Below, piece by piece: positions 1 to 11,109 of a stretch of 64,000 nucleotides of DNA (position 1 is the first letter of the stretch; every line of letters starts with the position of its first letter). Position numbers and translations under genes: made by a program. The notes beneath the pieces are model-generated. The model was not told the DNA's origin. It worked only from the letters and a program-made list of their open reading frames with translations, and did not search any database. The stretch is from Aporrectodea caliginosa (lineage: Eukaryota; Annelida; Clitellata; Crassiclitellata; Lumbricidae), in NCBI GenBank assembly GCA_020284085.1, contig JACEVL010000131.1, forward strand, positions 1,098,979 to 1,162,978, written 5' to 3'.

Positions 1-159
1 ACACACAGACCTAAACACCCACACACACCTACCTACACACCTACACACACATGGTTATATATCTATACATACTACTTTGGTCTTTAGTCTGTATATGTAT
101 ACAAACACTAAATATATGTGGTGTACATATATATACACATTAGATAGAAATGTAGCCTA

Positions 160-165
160 TAGCTT

Positions 166-209
<44 letters not shown>

Positions 210-281
210 GGAAATCATGAAATAAACATTGCCGGATTTCGAATGCTAATGACCGCCATCGGTCGACCAAGGGATCGAAAG

Positions 282-314
<33 letters not shown>

Positions 315-411
315 CTGGTCGCGAGGTTTATATGTACACATATAAACGCATATATAATTAAAAATGATACGCGTGTATATATACATATATACGTAATATC
401 GTAAGCAATGC

Positions 412-470
<59 letters not shown>
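160..470. repeat. Three (TA)n tracts
   Basis: AT tracts at about 166-207, 286-315 and 414-468; between the first two is a copy of the repeat also seen at 9385-9455. Confidence 0.85.
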
Positions 471-473
<3 letters not shown>

Positions 474-1239
474 TGTCCATATATTTGTATATAATGCCTT
501 TTCGAATACGGAATAATTACGATATTGGATATCTGCGGGGACGGCCGAAACATTAGCCGGTGATGGGGGAGGGTTGGCCAAGCGAGCGCCAAGCAGGCAG
601 GGAGGCCGAGCGGGCGGGGGCCGAGCTGTCCCGGTCCAGGGTTGATTACAGTCGTCGCATTTCGGGGAAACGGTGTCACCGCGAACGAGCGGTGTGGCGA
701 TAAAGATGATCCGCCTGAAATACATTCCCGTTTGGCTTGCACATGCGTTACTTCAACGGTGCTGCTGTCTAATGCACAAAGCATGCATGAGCAAATGGCT
801 CACCATAATCCAAATAAAAATAAGGTTAGTTTCTGGGTTTGCAACTGAGACATTTTCGGGAAATATATATGAACCAAGACACCTGCTACATCTCGAGATT
901 TCTATAATATTGTAATCTAATAGTAATGTGATGCGCCTGTAAAGTGTTATCTAAATCTCTTAAATTTCTCAGCGTCACGTAAAACCAACGTGGGAAGCGA
1001 TTGCGATATGTAACGGTGGTCTTAGGATGGTCCACAATCGGGTGCGAGGGAGCATACTCCTTTTGCAGTTGCATTACACAGTCGTGTTGCATTCGGTTCT
1101 CTAGTAAGCCTACCATTTTGGTCTAGCGTTGAAGCAAACAAAACAGCACACGCGTTAGATTGTAATAAGATTAATTAATTCATGAGGGTATTTTATTGTT
1201 GTGAGTTTTTCAGACTCGCTGAAAACGACCGTGCGACAG
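471..1239. other. No gene seen
   Basis: Contains a G+C-rich block (535-640) and mixed unique sequence. Short open frames on both strands have no recognisable motif. Confidence 0.5.
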
Positions 1240-1345
1240 AGCATCGATGGCGCAAATCAGTAACAGTTGTGAATGAAGGATTTGCTGAAGGTACTTAAAC
1301 AGTGTCTGAGGTGACGAGGCTCGAACTTGTACTCTCCGTGTTATA
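1240..1345. repeat. Dispersed repeat C fragment
   Basis: GTTGTGAATGAAGGATTTGC, GTCTGAGGTGACGAGGCTC and GAACTTGTACTCTCCGTG match repeat C. Confidence 0.55.
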
Positions 1346-1514
1346 AACGGAGCAACACCGTACACAACTGGTTACAATGTGTACATCATGCTTACTATAT
1401 AGATTGTGCTGAAGTTAATTTCCACAGCTATGCTAAGACGCACCTATTCACAGCCCTTAGACAGCCATGCTCATTGCGCTTTTGAAGGGCTCGTAAAATG
1501 CGCTTTATAACAGT

Positions 1515-1590
1515 CCAGATACATACATACATACATACATACATACATACATACATACAAATACATACATACACGCACAAACACATACAT
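1515..1590. repeat. (CATA)n microsatellite
   Basis: About 15 CATA units. Confidence 0.95.
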
Positions 1591-2069
1591 ATTTGATTTG
1601 AAGAGGCTAGCTATGCCTCCACAGGACCTAATTTTTCACTGGACGGCATTTTTCACGCGGTAGAAGTTGCACCTATAGCTTGTAACATAAATCAACCCGA
1701 GCCGGGTCCATATTTTCCGGCGAACAAATTTTTCAACGCCATCAATCTTTGAAAGAAAGAACAAAGACCGCCAGCGCCGGCGAATCGTACGCCGTCTCTC
1801 TCTCTCTCTGGTCTGCGGCGTCGTTGCCAGAGAAGACGCGGGGGCGCAAAGACAAAAGCGCATGCAGCGTGGAACCAGCGCAGCATTGAAACGCAGACGT
1901 GAGCCAGACAGAAAACTGATCGCCTGATACATGCGTCCAACGGTCCAGCATCGATCATTCGTCACGTGTCCCATGGCGGGACACTCGTGAAACGCATGTT
2001 TCTCTAATGTGTAACGTAACTTAAGCGTAAATTGCATTTCGATATACAATGCGCTATAAATAAAGATAA

Positions 2070-2073
2070 CAAA

Positions 2074-2111
<38 letters not shown>

Positions 2112-2123
2112 CAATAATAATAA

Positions 2124-2200
<77 letters not shown>

Positions 2201-2255
2201 TTTTTAATTAATGTTTATATTTAAAAAATTAAAAAATTAAATAAAAAATTTAAAA

Positions 2256-2289
<34 letters not shown>

Positions 2290-2334
2290 TTAATAATAAT
2301 AAAAACTGCAATAATAATAATCAAATAATAATAA

Positions 2335-2365
<31 letters not shown>

Positions 2366-2390
2366 TAATAATAATAATAAATCTTTGAAA
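2070..2390. repeat. (GAT)n and (AAT)n microsatellites
   Basis: GAT at 2072-2110 followed by two AAT tracts. Confidence 0.95.
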
Positions 2391-2879
2391 AGAGAATAAT
2401 TTAATAGCGCAGTAGTCTATCAGACTCTTCAAGACTACTCTAATAACACAGAAGTCCAATGATGATAGAGAACTAAGCATTGCATCCAATGCTATTACAT
2501 AGAGAAGAACTGTGCGCTGGTATTACGTTCAATTCCTATAATACAGAAGTCCATGAACAATCACATTTGGTGACAGATGGACGGCATAAGACCGTCGGTA
2601 ATCAGTGGCTGATTAATAATTTCTGGGAATAGAAAACGGCAATACATCAGGACATGAATGCAAATATAGCACAAGAAGTACGGGCAGACAAAATTAGCAA
2701 CGCAACAGTCACAGTGTTAGCAATGCAAAAGATATCGTTATCACCACATTAAATATGGCTAGCACCACAATAAGTAATATTATTAAGACAGAAGATACTC
2801 CAAGAAACGCAAGAGATATTGTTAGTAGCACAACACATTATTAGAAGAAAAAATGATATTGTTAGGGGGGGAAAAGATG

Positions 2880-3850
2880 TTGTTAGCACTGCAAAAGATA
2901 TTGTTAGCAACACAACAGATATTGTTAGTAACAGAGAATATCTTCTTAGAAACATGAGATATTGCTGGCAACACAACAGATTATGTTAGTGAGACAGAAG
3001 ATATCGCTTGCAACACAACAGATTATGTTAGTGAGACAGAAGATATCACAAGCAACACAACAGACTATGTTAGTAAGACAGAATATATAACAAGCAACAC
3101 AACAAATTATGTTAGTGAGACAGAAGATGTCACAAGCAACACAACAGATTATGTTAGTAAGACAGAAGATATCACAAGCAACACAACTGAGTATGTTAGT
3201 GAGACAGAAGATATCACAAGCAACACAACAGATTATGTGAGTAAGACAGAAGATATCACAAGCAACACAACAGACTATGTTAGTAAGACAGAATATATAA
3301 CAAGCAACACAACAAATTATGTTAGTGAGACAGAAGATATCACAAGCAACACAACAGATTATGTGAGTAAGACAGAAGATGTCACAAGCAACACAACAGA
3401 TTATGTGAGTAAGACAGAAGATGTCACAAGCAACACAACATATTATGTTAGTAAGACAGAAGATATCACAAGCAACACAACAGATTATGTTAGTAAGACA
3501 GAAGACATCAAAAGCAACACAACAGATTACGTTAGTAAGACAGAAGATATCACAAGCAACACAACAGATTATGTTAGTAAGACAGAAGATATCACAAGCA
3601 ACACAACAGATTATGTTAGTGAGACAGAAGACATCACAAGCAACACAACTGATTATGTTAGTGAGACAGAAGATATCACAACTAACACAACAGATTATGT
3701 TAGTAGGACAAAAGATATCACAAACAACACAAGAGATTATGTTAGTAAGACAGAAGAGATCACAAGCAACACAGCAGATTATGTTAGTAAGACAAAAGAT
3801 ATCACATGTAACAAAAGAGCTAATGTTAACAAGACAGAGGCTAGCAAGAC
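2880..3850. repeat. 42-bp minisatellite built from two 21-mers
   Basis: About 20 copies of a 42-bp unit combining ACAACAGATTATGTTAGTAAG and ACAGAAGATATCACAAGCAAC-like halves. At the left edge (2700-2960) simpler 21-bp units based on AGATATTGTTAGCAACAC remain. Long open frames on both strands follow from the multiple-of-three period and are not taken as genes. Confidence 0.9.
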
Positions 3851-3859
3851 AACAAATTA

Positions 3860-4577
3860 TATATCTATGAAAACACAACAGATTAGGTGTGTAAGGCAAC
3901 AGATATTGTTGGCAACACAAAGGTTGCAGCATGACGATATACAATCATTAAATTTTTAGCAACATCAGACACACAAACGACATACTGAATAGATTGGATT
4001 ACGTTTTCAAATACGTATAGTTTATTATGGGTTTGCCTCTTTCAAGTGTGCACAATGGAATCAAAATGTAATAACGAGACCACGCTGCAATGTCTGTGCA
4101 TAAGGAGACCACATTTGTAATGTCTGTACAAAATGAGGCCACAATTCACAATGCATAATGAGACTACGCTGTGATGTCATTGGGTGCCAGACATTGGTGC
4201 AGTATATAGTCACTTGGGACAACTCTCGGCGGGCACCGCACTCCATTCGGCCGAAATCGTCTTCTGGCCACCCCGCGCTCCACTGGCCACCCTGCCCTCC
4301 ATAACCGAACCCTTCCCACCGCCCCAACCCTCGGCCGGCCCCGAGGGAGTCAGGATTGATGAGGGTTCCGGTCTTCCGAAGGCCTCGCTTCCTCGACTGT
4401 GACGAACCGACGGCGCCCGTCGCCATGGAGATAGGGTCGTCATGGCAACGCACGACGTTGGTCATGCCCGACTGTTGCAGTCGCGATAGGGGAAAAAATG
4501 GGCGTCTGGGGGATTTTCGATGTTTCGCTCTCGATTCTCCCGATGGGCTTGCTTGCGGGTATGAAGCGCTTTATGAC
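3860..4577. other. No gene seen; G+C-rich block
   Basis: 4170-4480 is G+C-rich (GGCCGAAATCG, CGGCGCCCGTCGCCATGG) with overlapping short frames on both strands; a CpG-island-like patch without a supported exon. Confidence 0.45.
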
Positions 4578-4690
4578 CGATAGGAAATGCGCTACATGAA
4601 TATCCGAGGAATGAAGAGTTTTTATGACCGACAGAAAATGCGCTACACGAATATCCGAGGAATGAAGAGTTTTTATGGCCGCTTGGATAA
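4578..4690. repeat. 53-bp tandem duplication
   Basis: GAAATGCGCTACATGAATAT and GAATGAAGAGTTTTTATG recur with a spacing of 53 bp. Confidence 0.85.
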
Positions 4691-4899
4691 GGGTATGCGG
4701 TATGCTTGGTAGAAGCGCTATATTAAAGATAATTAATTAAATGCAGTGTAATCTAAGGTAGCGCAGTATAATCCACTTATATAGAGCATTAAGGTAACAC
4801 ACACGACATCCAATCAAAGGCTGTTTCTACAAGAAATAACCAATTCCGGTTATTCTAAACACCGTTAAGACAGAAACAGCTGAGATCCGACAGGTGTAT

Positions 4900-4900
4900 A

Positions 4901-4980
<80 letters not shown>

Positions 4981-4987
4981 CTCTCTG

Positions 4988-5029
<42 letters not shown>
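4900..5029. repeat. (CT)n(CA)n compound microsatellite
   Basis: About 75 bp of CT followed, after a short GCTCTCTCTGC break, by 32 bp of CA. Confidence 0.97.
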
Positions 5030-5030
<1 letters not shown>

Positions 5031-5671
5031 CGCAGGGCATCAGCATTCATTCATTACAGAGATTTATACAGCGCCCCTCAGAGTAGTACCAGCACGGCTA
5101 AAAAGGACAGTTTAGTGGTTAGAATAGAACGTATTGGAATGGACCCTGCATGGGAAGCAAACGTAGCGCCAAGGGGAGTCCTTTCCAGACCGAGGGACCA
5201 ACGATGGAGACAGACATATATCAGACATATCCGCGTTTAACACGAGCGCTATATAAATATGCATATAGCCCTCGCGTCTCGCGAATCAACTGGTGCCCCG
5301 CACTGCATGGGCTTTTAAGTAACGCCTTCGAGAGTTTGAGATCACGATTAAGATTACAGTTTAGTGTAGGGTGAGTTGGTCAGTAACTGCGCTTCATCGG
5401 GCATGTACACTCTACAGAAGACGAGGACCACTGGAGAGCCCTGTGGGTCGCCTTGAAAAAGCCCATGAGGGATTGGAGAAGGCCGCGTGCATGGTCGACC
5501 CAGAACTACTTGGACAAGAGTTGTGGAAAAGGATCTCGAAGAGCTCAATTTAGGCCTTCATATATACAGCTTGGAGGGAATCGGTCGAGGACAGAACAGC
5601 GTGGCGTCACATTGTGGACACCGCTACGCTACACCCAACCAGATCTCAAGGTTTCCAGGACCGTTGGGGTG
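5030..5671. other. Retroposon-like TATACAGCGCCCCTCAG unit, no gene
   Basis: 5055-5350 resembles 45115-45300 (shared GCACGGC.AAAAAGGACAG, GTCCTTTCCAGACC..GGGACC). A 120-bp piece with TGGTCGACCCAGAACTACTT recalls a degraded RT region but is too short to call. Confidence 0.5.
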
Positions 5672-5937
5672 CGCTGATAGTCCCGTGGTTAGCGCGTTGG
5701 ACTGTGAACCGAGAGATCGGGGTTTGAATCCACGCCAGGGCAGAGATATGTTTCGAGAAATCTGCTCCACTTGCGCCTCCTACCCAACTCAGCTATAATG
5801 ACCGTATACTGTGGGATAACCACCAAACCTCTTATAATATGCCGAGGCTAAGAAAATGCAGTCGCTGACACTCCAGACCAATGGCTGTCTCTCAGACTGT
5901 AGCTTAAAGGGACTGCTCTTTTTCTTCTGACGTCGGT
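5672..5937 (+). mobile_element. tRNA-derived SINE, family A, full length
   Basis: The head GTGGTTAGCGCGTTGG (box A like), CTGTGAACC anticodon-like loop and GGTTTGAATCC (box B) are tRNA features. The body ends with the family tail CTTAAAGGGACTGCTCTT. Other copies are at 45865-46125, 42478-42752 (minus) and 21955-22120. Confidence 0.85.
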
Positions 5938-6521
5938 CGTCGACCTTTAATAGGTCAGCCTGTCTTTTTTAGTCGACGGTGACACCTGGCGACAGAACTA
6001 GATTCTTTGTCAGAATAGACCTATAGCTTACAGCCTCGGGCGAAAGCTTTGTATGGCTTACTGAGATGATTGCATACCTCAGCGTTTAGCAACATCTTAT
6101 GACGCTCAACTCTGTCGACCTTAGCCTGCTTAAGAGGAAAACTGAACCCATCGCTCCTTATCCTGAGCAGTGTGTGCACCTCAAACGTGTACTAAATAAA
6201 CGACAGTGGGATCGTACAGTTTGAAGATATCTTTTGGCATCAAAGCTGTTGACGTCGATAGGAAAATAGTAGTTTTCAAAGTAAAGGAGTATAGGCTAAC
6301 AATCATCGGAAAACTGTTACTATGGAACGACTGCACGAGTGTTTATTCGAAGAATCAGACGTTTAAACAGGTGTCCAAAAATATTAGCACCCAACTCATC
6401 AGGTCTATGAGACACATGTATATGCTCGTTGTTTCCAGATGTAACGTTCAAAAACCACTTGAAATAGTTAGCATAGTATAATTTTCAGCGTTTAACGAAA
6501 TCCTACGATGCCAGGGAAGTT

Positions 6522-6569
6522 CACGTCGCCCTCGTCCTATTTCCACGCTTGAGACTGGCACTACCAGAC
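6522..6569 (+). repeat. Dispersed repeat D copy
   Basis: Shared core GTCGCCCTC(C)TCCT..CCAGGCTTG and GACTGGCACTACCAGA. Other copies: 18271-18303 (+), 52925-52978 (-), 54182-54230 (+), 54773-54803 (-, partial), 57027-57075 (+), 59444-59490 (-). Confidence 0.7.
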
Positions 6570-7499
6570 GGCAGTTGCGAAGTTGTCAAAAGAGGTGTAT
6601 AGGAATTATCGCCAGACAATCTCGTCTTCCAGCGTTCTGACTGCAGTGGCGAAGGAAAATTCAAATGAATGAAGTCTTGGACATCAGGCCTAAGAGTCCA
6701 AGGGGCGTCGTATGCTCCCCAACGGAGTCCGAGATGGATCACCACAAGCCAACGCAATTTTAAACGCTTAGAATGAAACTCTGTACATTTGGGCTATACA
6801 TGTTGTGCGTGTGATTCTACCTAGTAATAGCACTGTATGAGAATTGAGGGTATCTGAGACAGAGAGCGCCGATAACGAAAACGGCGTTTCAGGGGTATCA
6901 TTAGCGCTCCTCCTGCTGAGTCTCAGGTGGAGACCCTGAAGAAGCAAACGCGTTTACTTACATGAAAAGGCCAAGAATAGAATACGTTAAATCGGCTTTA
7001 GAAAGACACTTTGTTGTATGACATTCTTATTAGCAGACAGATCAAAGTCAAGTTAACTGTGGGGGAAAGGAGACCTAAGAAATCTTATCTTATCTACACG
7101 CACTCCACGGGTCATGGCCTGGAGCCCTGGACCTCAGGACACCAGAACTCCAGGCTGCTCCAACAGATCTGTTGGAGCAGGACTTAACGTGAACTACACT
7201 AATGTCTTACAACTGCATTATAACCAATCAATCAAGTACACAAGCAAGCAATGAATCGGAATTTATATAGCGCCCCTTCAAGATCTCTGTTCAGAGGCGC
7301 TCCCGATCCAGCCAGGCGGAAGATAACGGTCTTGAGCAACTGATAGAACGGAAAGGAGGGGACCATAAGGAGCAGACGCATCTCCATGGGAAATCCGTTT
7401 CATGCCGTTGGGCCGATAATCCGCAGGTTCGGCCGGTATCTAACATGTCGAAACGCAACCACACCAAGATCCAAGATAACGGCGCTGTAGAAGTCATTT

Positions 7500-7547
7500 G
7501 AATTAGATTAGATTAGATTAGATTAGATTAGATTAGATTAGATTAGA
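7500..7547. repeat. (GATTA)n pentanucleotide tract
   Basis: Nine units following CGGCGCTGTAGAAGTCATTT; the same combination recurs in short form at 42446-42478 and 48491-48521, so it is the tail of a retroposon. Confidence 0.9.
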
Positions 7548-8487
7548 CGCTTCAATCAGGTACGCCATGGCCACAGAAGTATCTGCTCTTTCAGACATTA
7601 CTCTGACCTGTGTCTAACCACAGAGTTTACAATGTGGATTAGTGGAGAGCTTATCCATGGGGGGCTTATCCGCGTCATATCGGGGATAAGCTGGTTCTCA
7701 CATGTAGGCCTAATGTCTGCTAAGTGGAGACACTGTACAGTGCACAGACAGCAACTTTAAATCAAATGTAGCCGATTGGTAAACCCTTGCTTTATAAGGC
7801 AGAGCGCATCGGGATTGAGGCAATTTCTGTGTATGTAACTTAAACAAGACATTAACTCATAATTGCTCCTTACCCTATCCTTACCCCTAACCCTGAACCC
7901 TACCCTACTCCCAGTCAGATGGTACTGTAAAAAAGTTAAACATTTATATAGCGCATTTCAAGCACCTTCTATAACGCTGTTTGCATGACTGTCCATCTCA
8001 TCTAAACCAGTGTGATATTATATAACAAACCAGAAATATGTGTTAAGCTGAATCAATTGAAACAGTGCATTTTAAGGAAGATGGTTCCAAGAGGTTCAGT
8101 GCATGAGAAAGCATGCCCATTGGCATCAGATGGGACCCAGATGGGTCTTCTAAGGGCACCATATGGATACTAACATGGGGCGAACGGGCAACGTGGCAGC
8201 GTTCATACCTTGTCATTTAGAGAGTTGTAAGTAAAAGGGAGAAATTTGTAACAAAGGCAATAAAAGAAATTTGTAATAAAGCAACAGAGAAATCTGTAAA
8301 CAAAAACAATGTAAGAAATTGGTCACATCTGTTCCGATCTACCTTGATCAGATTCTCAGACAATTTAATCGAGGAATTCTTGAAGAAAATAGACTAAAAA
8401 TAGTGTAAAGAATCCATTTGAAAGCATGGACATATATACTCAGTCCCCATCTAATGTTGTCTTTATATGCAATCGGAAACTGTATAC

Positions 8488-8821
8488 CAGTGTTTCTCAA
8501 CCGCAGTACCCATTGCAATGGTGCTGTGAACCTGCTCTAGGGTTACCGAGGCAGGATAATATTTGGGTACAGTAGTCTTTCTTGTCAAAAAATGTGAAAA
8601 ACAACAAATCATCACTACTGGTATATAGGTAGAACTATAGTTTTTAAAACTAAAGAAGTGTAGAAATAGTCACACACTGCAGCTAATATAGGCTATATCG
8701 GAGTGGTGTACGTCATTAAAATAAAAAGCTAACTGGAAGAACAATAGATAAATTTAGGCCATGTGCCGTTGACTGAATTTTAGTAAAGGTGCCTTGCTCT
8801 AAAAAAGATTGGGAAACACTG
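8488..8821. mobile_element. hAT MITE, 334 bp
   Basis: Ends CAGTGTTTCTCAACC and TTGGGAAACACTG are inverted. The flanks (CTGTATAC, CTTTAGAA) match only 5 of 8, so this is an old insertion or the edges have decayed. Confidence 0.7.
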
Positions 8822-9859
8822 CTTTAGAAACTTCTTTCTGCAACACTGATTTCTGTAGTTGACTCACAGAAAAGTCTGAACATAATGATAACATGCACTG
8901 TGTATGCAAACAACTGCATTAGTGTTGGAAAATCAGCTCAAACGAAAGATGTAGACAAAATCATCTATAACTTTTTTAAAGAGTATGTATGTATTTATGT
9001 GCATATGTCAGTGTATGTAAGCATGTATGTATGAATGTGTTTCTATGTATGCATGTATGTATAAATGTATGCTTATATAATTATGTACGTGTATGTTTAG
9101 GCAATGTATGTTTTGTCAGTGAGTGCAAGTAAATGTAAATCTTCTAAATTTCTCAGCGTCACACAAAAGCCGCACCAGGAATAGCCTACCAGGAATACCT
9201 TAACACCTGCATTAAGTATGTATGTACATATGTACGTACGTATGTATGCATGTATGTATGTATGTATGTATATATGTATGTATGTACGTATGTACGTATG
9301 TACGTATGTACGTATGTACGTATGTATGTATGTATGTATGTATGTATGTACGTATGTATGTATATAAGTATATGTGCATCTGGGCTCTTATATAGCGCAT
9401 TTTTAGAACCTCGGAAACGCTCATCAGTGCAGATGGCCGTCCAAGCGATTTAAACAGGTGCGTCTTAACAAACGGCGACAATGTATAAAGAAGCAAATTT
9501 ATGCATGCACCTATACGTAAGCACGCATGCGTGTAGGCGTGTGGACGCATCTCAAGGCAATTATATAGCGCCTTTCAGAAATAAAAGCGCCGCATAACTG
9601 CCTCTGTTTACGCCTCAGCCCAGCCACACGAATTGTAAGGGCGTGTCCTGTAAACATTTCGTGCGTCACGCAGAACCTTCATAAAACCTGCGACGACGTC
9701 GAGTCCAGGCAAATTGTTGTGCGCCCGGCGAACTGGTCATTTGTCCACTAAACCACCGGTCAGTTGGTCAGTCGGACCCGTCGTACTGAAAGCCAATTAG
9801 CCAGCGCGGATAATTGGCTTGGCTGCGGGGAAAGGGGAGGGAAGGTGACGTCGACAGCG
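8822..9859. other. No gene seen; TATATAGCGC repeats
   Basis: Two copies of the TTATATAGCGC module (9388 and 9560) flank a (TATG)n tract; the first continues into the CTCGGAAACGCTCATCAG repeat also at 229-290. Confidence 0.5.
9210..9370. repeat. (TATG)n microsatellite
   Basis: Long TATG tract with periodic TACG variants. Confidence 0.95.
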
Positions 9860-10464
9860 AAGCCGGAAGGAGGGAGGGATGGAGGAATGGACGGCGGGAA
9901 GAATTGCTGGAAGGGCGGATGGGTGGAAGGAAGCAAGGTAGGAAAGAAAAAAGCAGAGAAGAATAATTAAGGATGCATGGATCAGAGGAAGGAGGGAAAG
10001 AGGGATGGATGGAAGGATGGATGGACTGAAGGAGAGATTGAATGGTAGGAGGAAATAGGGGCGATGGATAGATGAATGTAAGGGAGGAAGGTAATTGAAA
10101 CGGAAGGATGTTGAAAGGAAGGAGGGCAAGGGAAAAAATACAGATGAAGGAAATATGGATAGAGGAAAAGAGATGCATGGATGAAAGGATGGAGGGAAAG
10201 GGGAATGAAGGATGGACTGTTGGAAGGATGGGATGGAAGAAAGGAGGATGTATGGATGGAAATACTGGATGGAAGGAAGAAGGAAAAGAGGGAGGATGGA
10301 TAGAGAGCACGAAGGGAGATGGAGTGGAAGGAGTAAAGGAAGGATGGCAGACGAGGAACAAGAAAGGAATGGATGGATGGATGGATGGATGGATGGATGG
10401 ATGGATGGATGGATGGATGGATGGATGGATGGATGGATGGATGGATGGATGGATGGATGGATTC
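9860..10464. repeat. Purine-rich GGA/GGAT region
   Basis: A degenerate GGAA/GGAT-rich stretch leading into a pure 92-bp (GGAT)n tract at 10372-10463. Possibly one old, expanding microsatellite. Open frames here are artefacts. Confidence 0.9.
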
Positions 10465-10792
10465 TAACGTAATATCTTCAGCAGAACCTTTATAGTATAG
10501 GCCTAATGCAATGTAACCACAATCAAAAATTGAAATTAGTTGGAGAAGGCCAATGATTTATTATCGCAGTATATTTAGTGAAGCTGCAAACGGCGCTATA
10601 TAAATGTTCCCGTCTATAGAAAGGTCAACCAAAGGTCCGCATATAAGCGTCTGCAACAGACTGACCCACTCACCACGCTAGTTACATGCATTGCGAGTTT
10701 TCTGTCCATTGCCATTACACAGAAGTACACGTTTCCGTATCAACGCTTACAATCCCGGTAGATACCCCGAGTACAAATATTGCGTTACTCAC

Positions 10793-10878
10793 CTATCGTC
10801 GTAGGCAAATTCAGCCGGAAGCGTGTTCAAGTAGAGACCAAACGCCAGAAAGAAGGGAAGCAAAACGTCGGCGTCCAT
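10793..10878 (-). CDS. TMTC2-like first coding exon (partial gene, continues left)
   Basis: ATG at 10876-10878 opens 28 codons plus AG before a strong donor (GTGAGTAACG). The peptide starts MDADVLLPFFLAFGLYL and goes on NTLPAEFAYDD, with a split Arg/Ser codon. TMTC proteins (transmembrane and tetratricopeptide O-mannosyltransferases that modify cadherins in the ER) begin with a hydrophobic helix followed by LYLNTLxAxFxYDDxRAI; TMTC2 fits best. The first loop carrying the DD acid pair is the catalytic region of this GT-C fold. I looked for the next exon (PETPW, NDFWG motifs) in 1-10792 and did not find it, so it should lie left of the window. Family assignment rests on about 20 residues but the match is close and followed by a donor at the expected place. 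Confidence 0.75.
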
Positions 10879-10888
10879 GACAGACTAT

Positions 10889-10960
10889 CTAGACGGAGAA
10901 AATCTTCCGAAATTGATCGAATCGACGATAGTCGCTCGTAACTCCAGCTGCGTCTGCCAT
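10889..10960 (-). other. Upstream ORF (23 codons) in the TMTC2-like 5' leader
   Basis: The ATG lies in a strong Kozak context (GCCAAGATGG) and opens MADAAGVTSDYRRFDQF, stopping at TAG 10889-10891, 10 nt before the main ATG. It would be read before the main frame if the leader starts above 10960. Confidence 0.5.
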
Positions 10961-11019
10961 CTTGGCGTCTCTCTCAATAGCGCAAGCCTACCTCAGCGAC
11001 CATCAATCATCCTCTCAAT

Positions 11020-11085
11020 GGGCGTGGCTTCAGATCATCGTTGCTCGTCATTGGTCAATTTATTCACCTCGATGCGACCAATGGA
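11020..11085 (-). promoter_or_regulatory. Proximal promoter of the TMTC2-like gene
   Basis: Two oppositely oriented CCAAT boxes (11050-11054 and 11078-11082) and a CACGCCC/GGGCGTGG GC-type box (11020-11028) lie 60-130 bp upstream of the uORF ATG. No TATA box is seen. This is a typical TATA-less CCAAT promoter and may be bidirectional. Confidence 0.5.
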
Positions 11086-11109
11086 ACAAGTTAGGAATTC
11101 CTTGGGCGC

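Larger units (their letters stand above)
1346..2700. other. No gene seen; repeats
   Basis: Holds an inverse copy of the TTTATATAGCGC-type repeat (about 1430-1515), microsatellites and a short G+C-richer stretch at 1690-1990 with no domain. Confidence 0.5.
5938..8487. other. No gene seen; mostly unique plus repeat fragments
   Basis: Holds repeat D (6522), a TTTATATAGCGCCCC unit with GATTA tail (7260-7547) and a degenerate CCCTAACCC-like patch (7865-7915). An open frame at 6206-6481 has no recognisable similarity. Confidence 0.5.

Noticed and set aside
2946..3959. Long open frames on both strands (CCVACDIFCLTNII and SNTTDYVSKTED repeats)
   Set aside because: A 42-bp tandem repeat keeps all frames without stops open; both strands are open and no splice or start context supports either.
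5690..5745. Functional tRNA-His gene
   Set aside because: Box A and B are present but the acceptor and arm pairing are not convincing, and the sequence continues into a repeated SINE body.
6521..6757. Possible TMTC exon 2 (APWTLRP)
   Set aside because: No NDFWG or other TMTC motif follows, and the region overlaps dispersed repeat D.
7865..7915. Interstitial telomere repeat
   Set aside because: Only a few degenerate CCCTA units; not a clear TTAGGG array.
9768..10472. Ser/Pro-rich and MDGW-repeat proteins
   Set aside because: Translation of a GGA/GGAT purine tract.
10889..10960. MADAAG... as the true TMTC2-like start
   Set aside because: It stops after 23 codons and is not in frame with the LYLNTL peptide.
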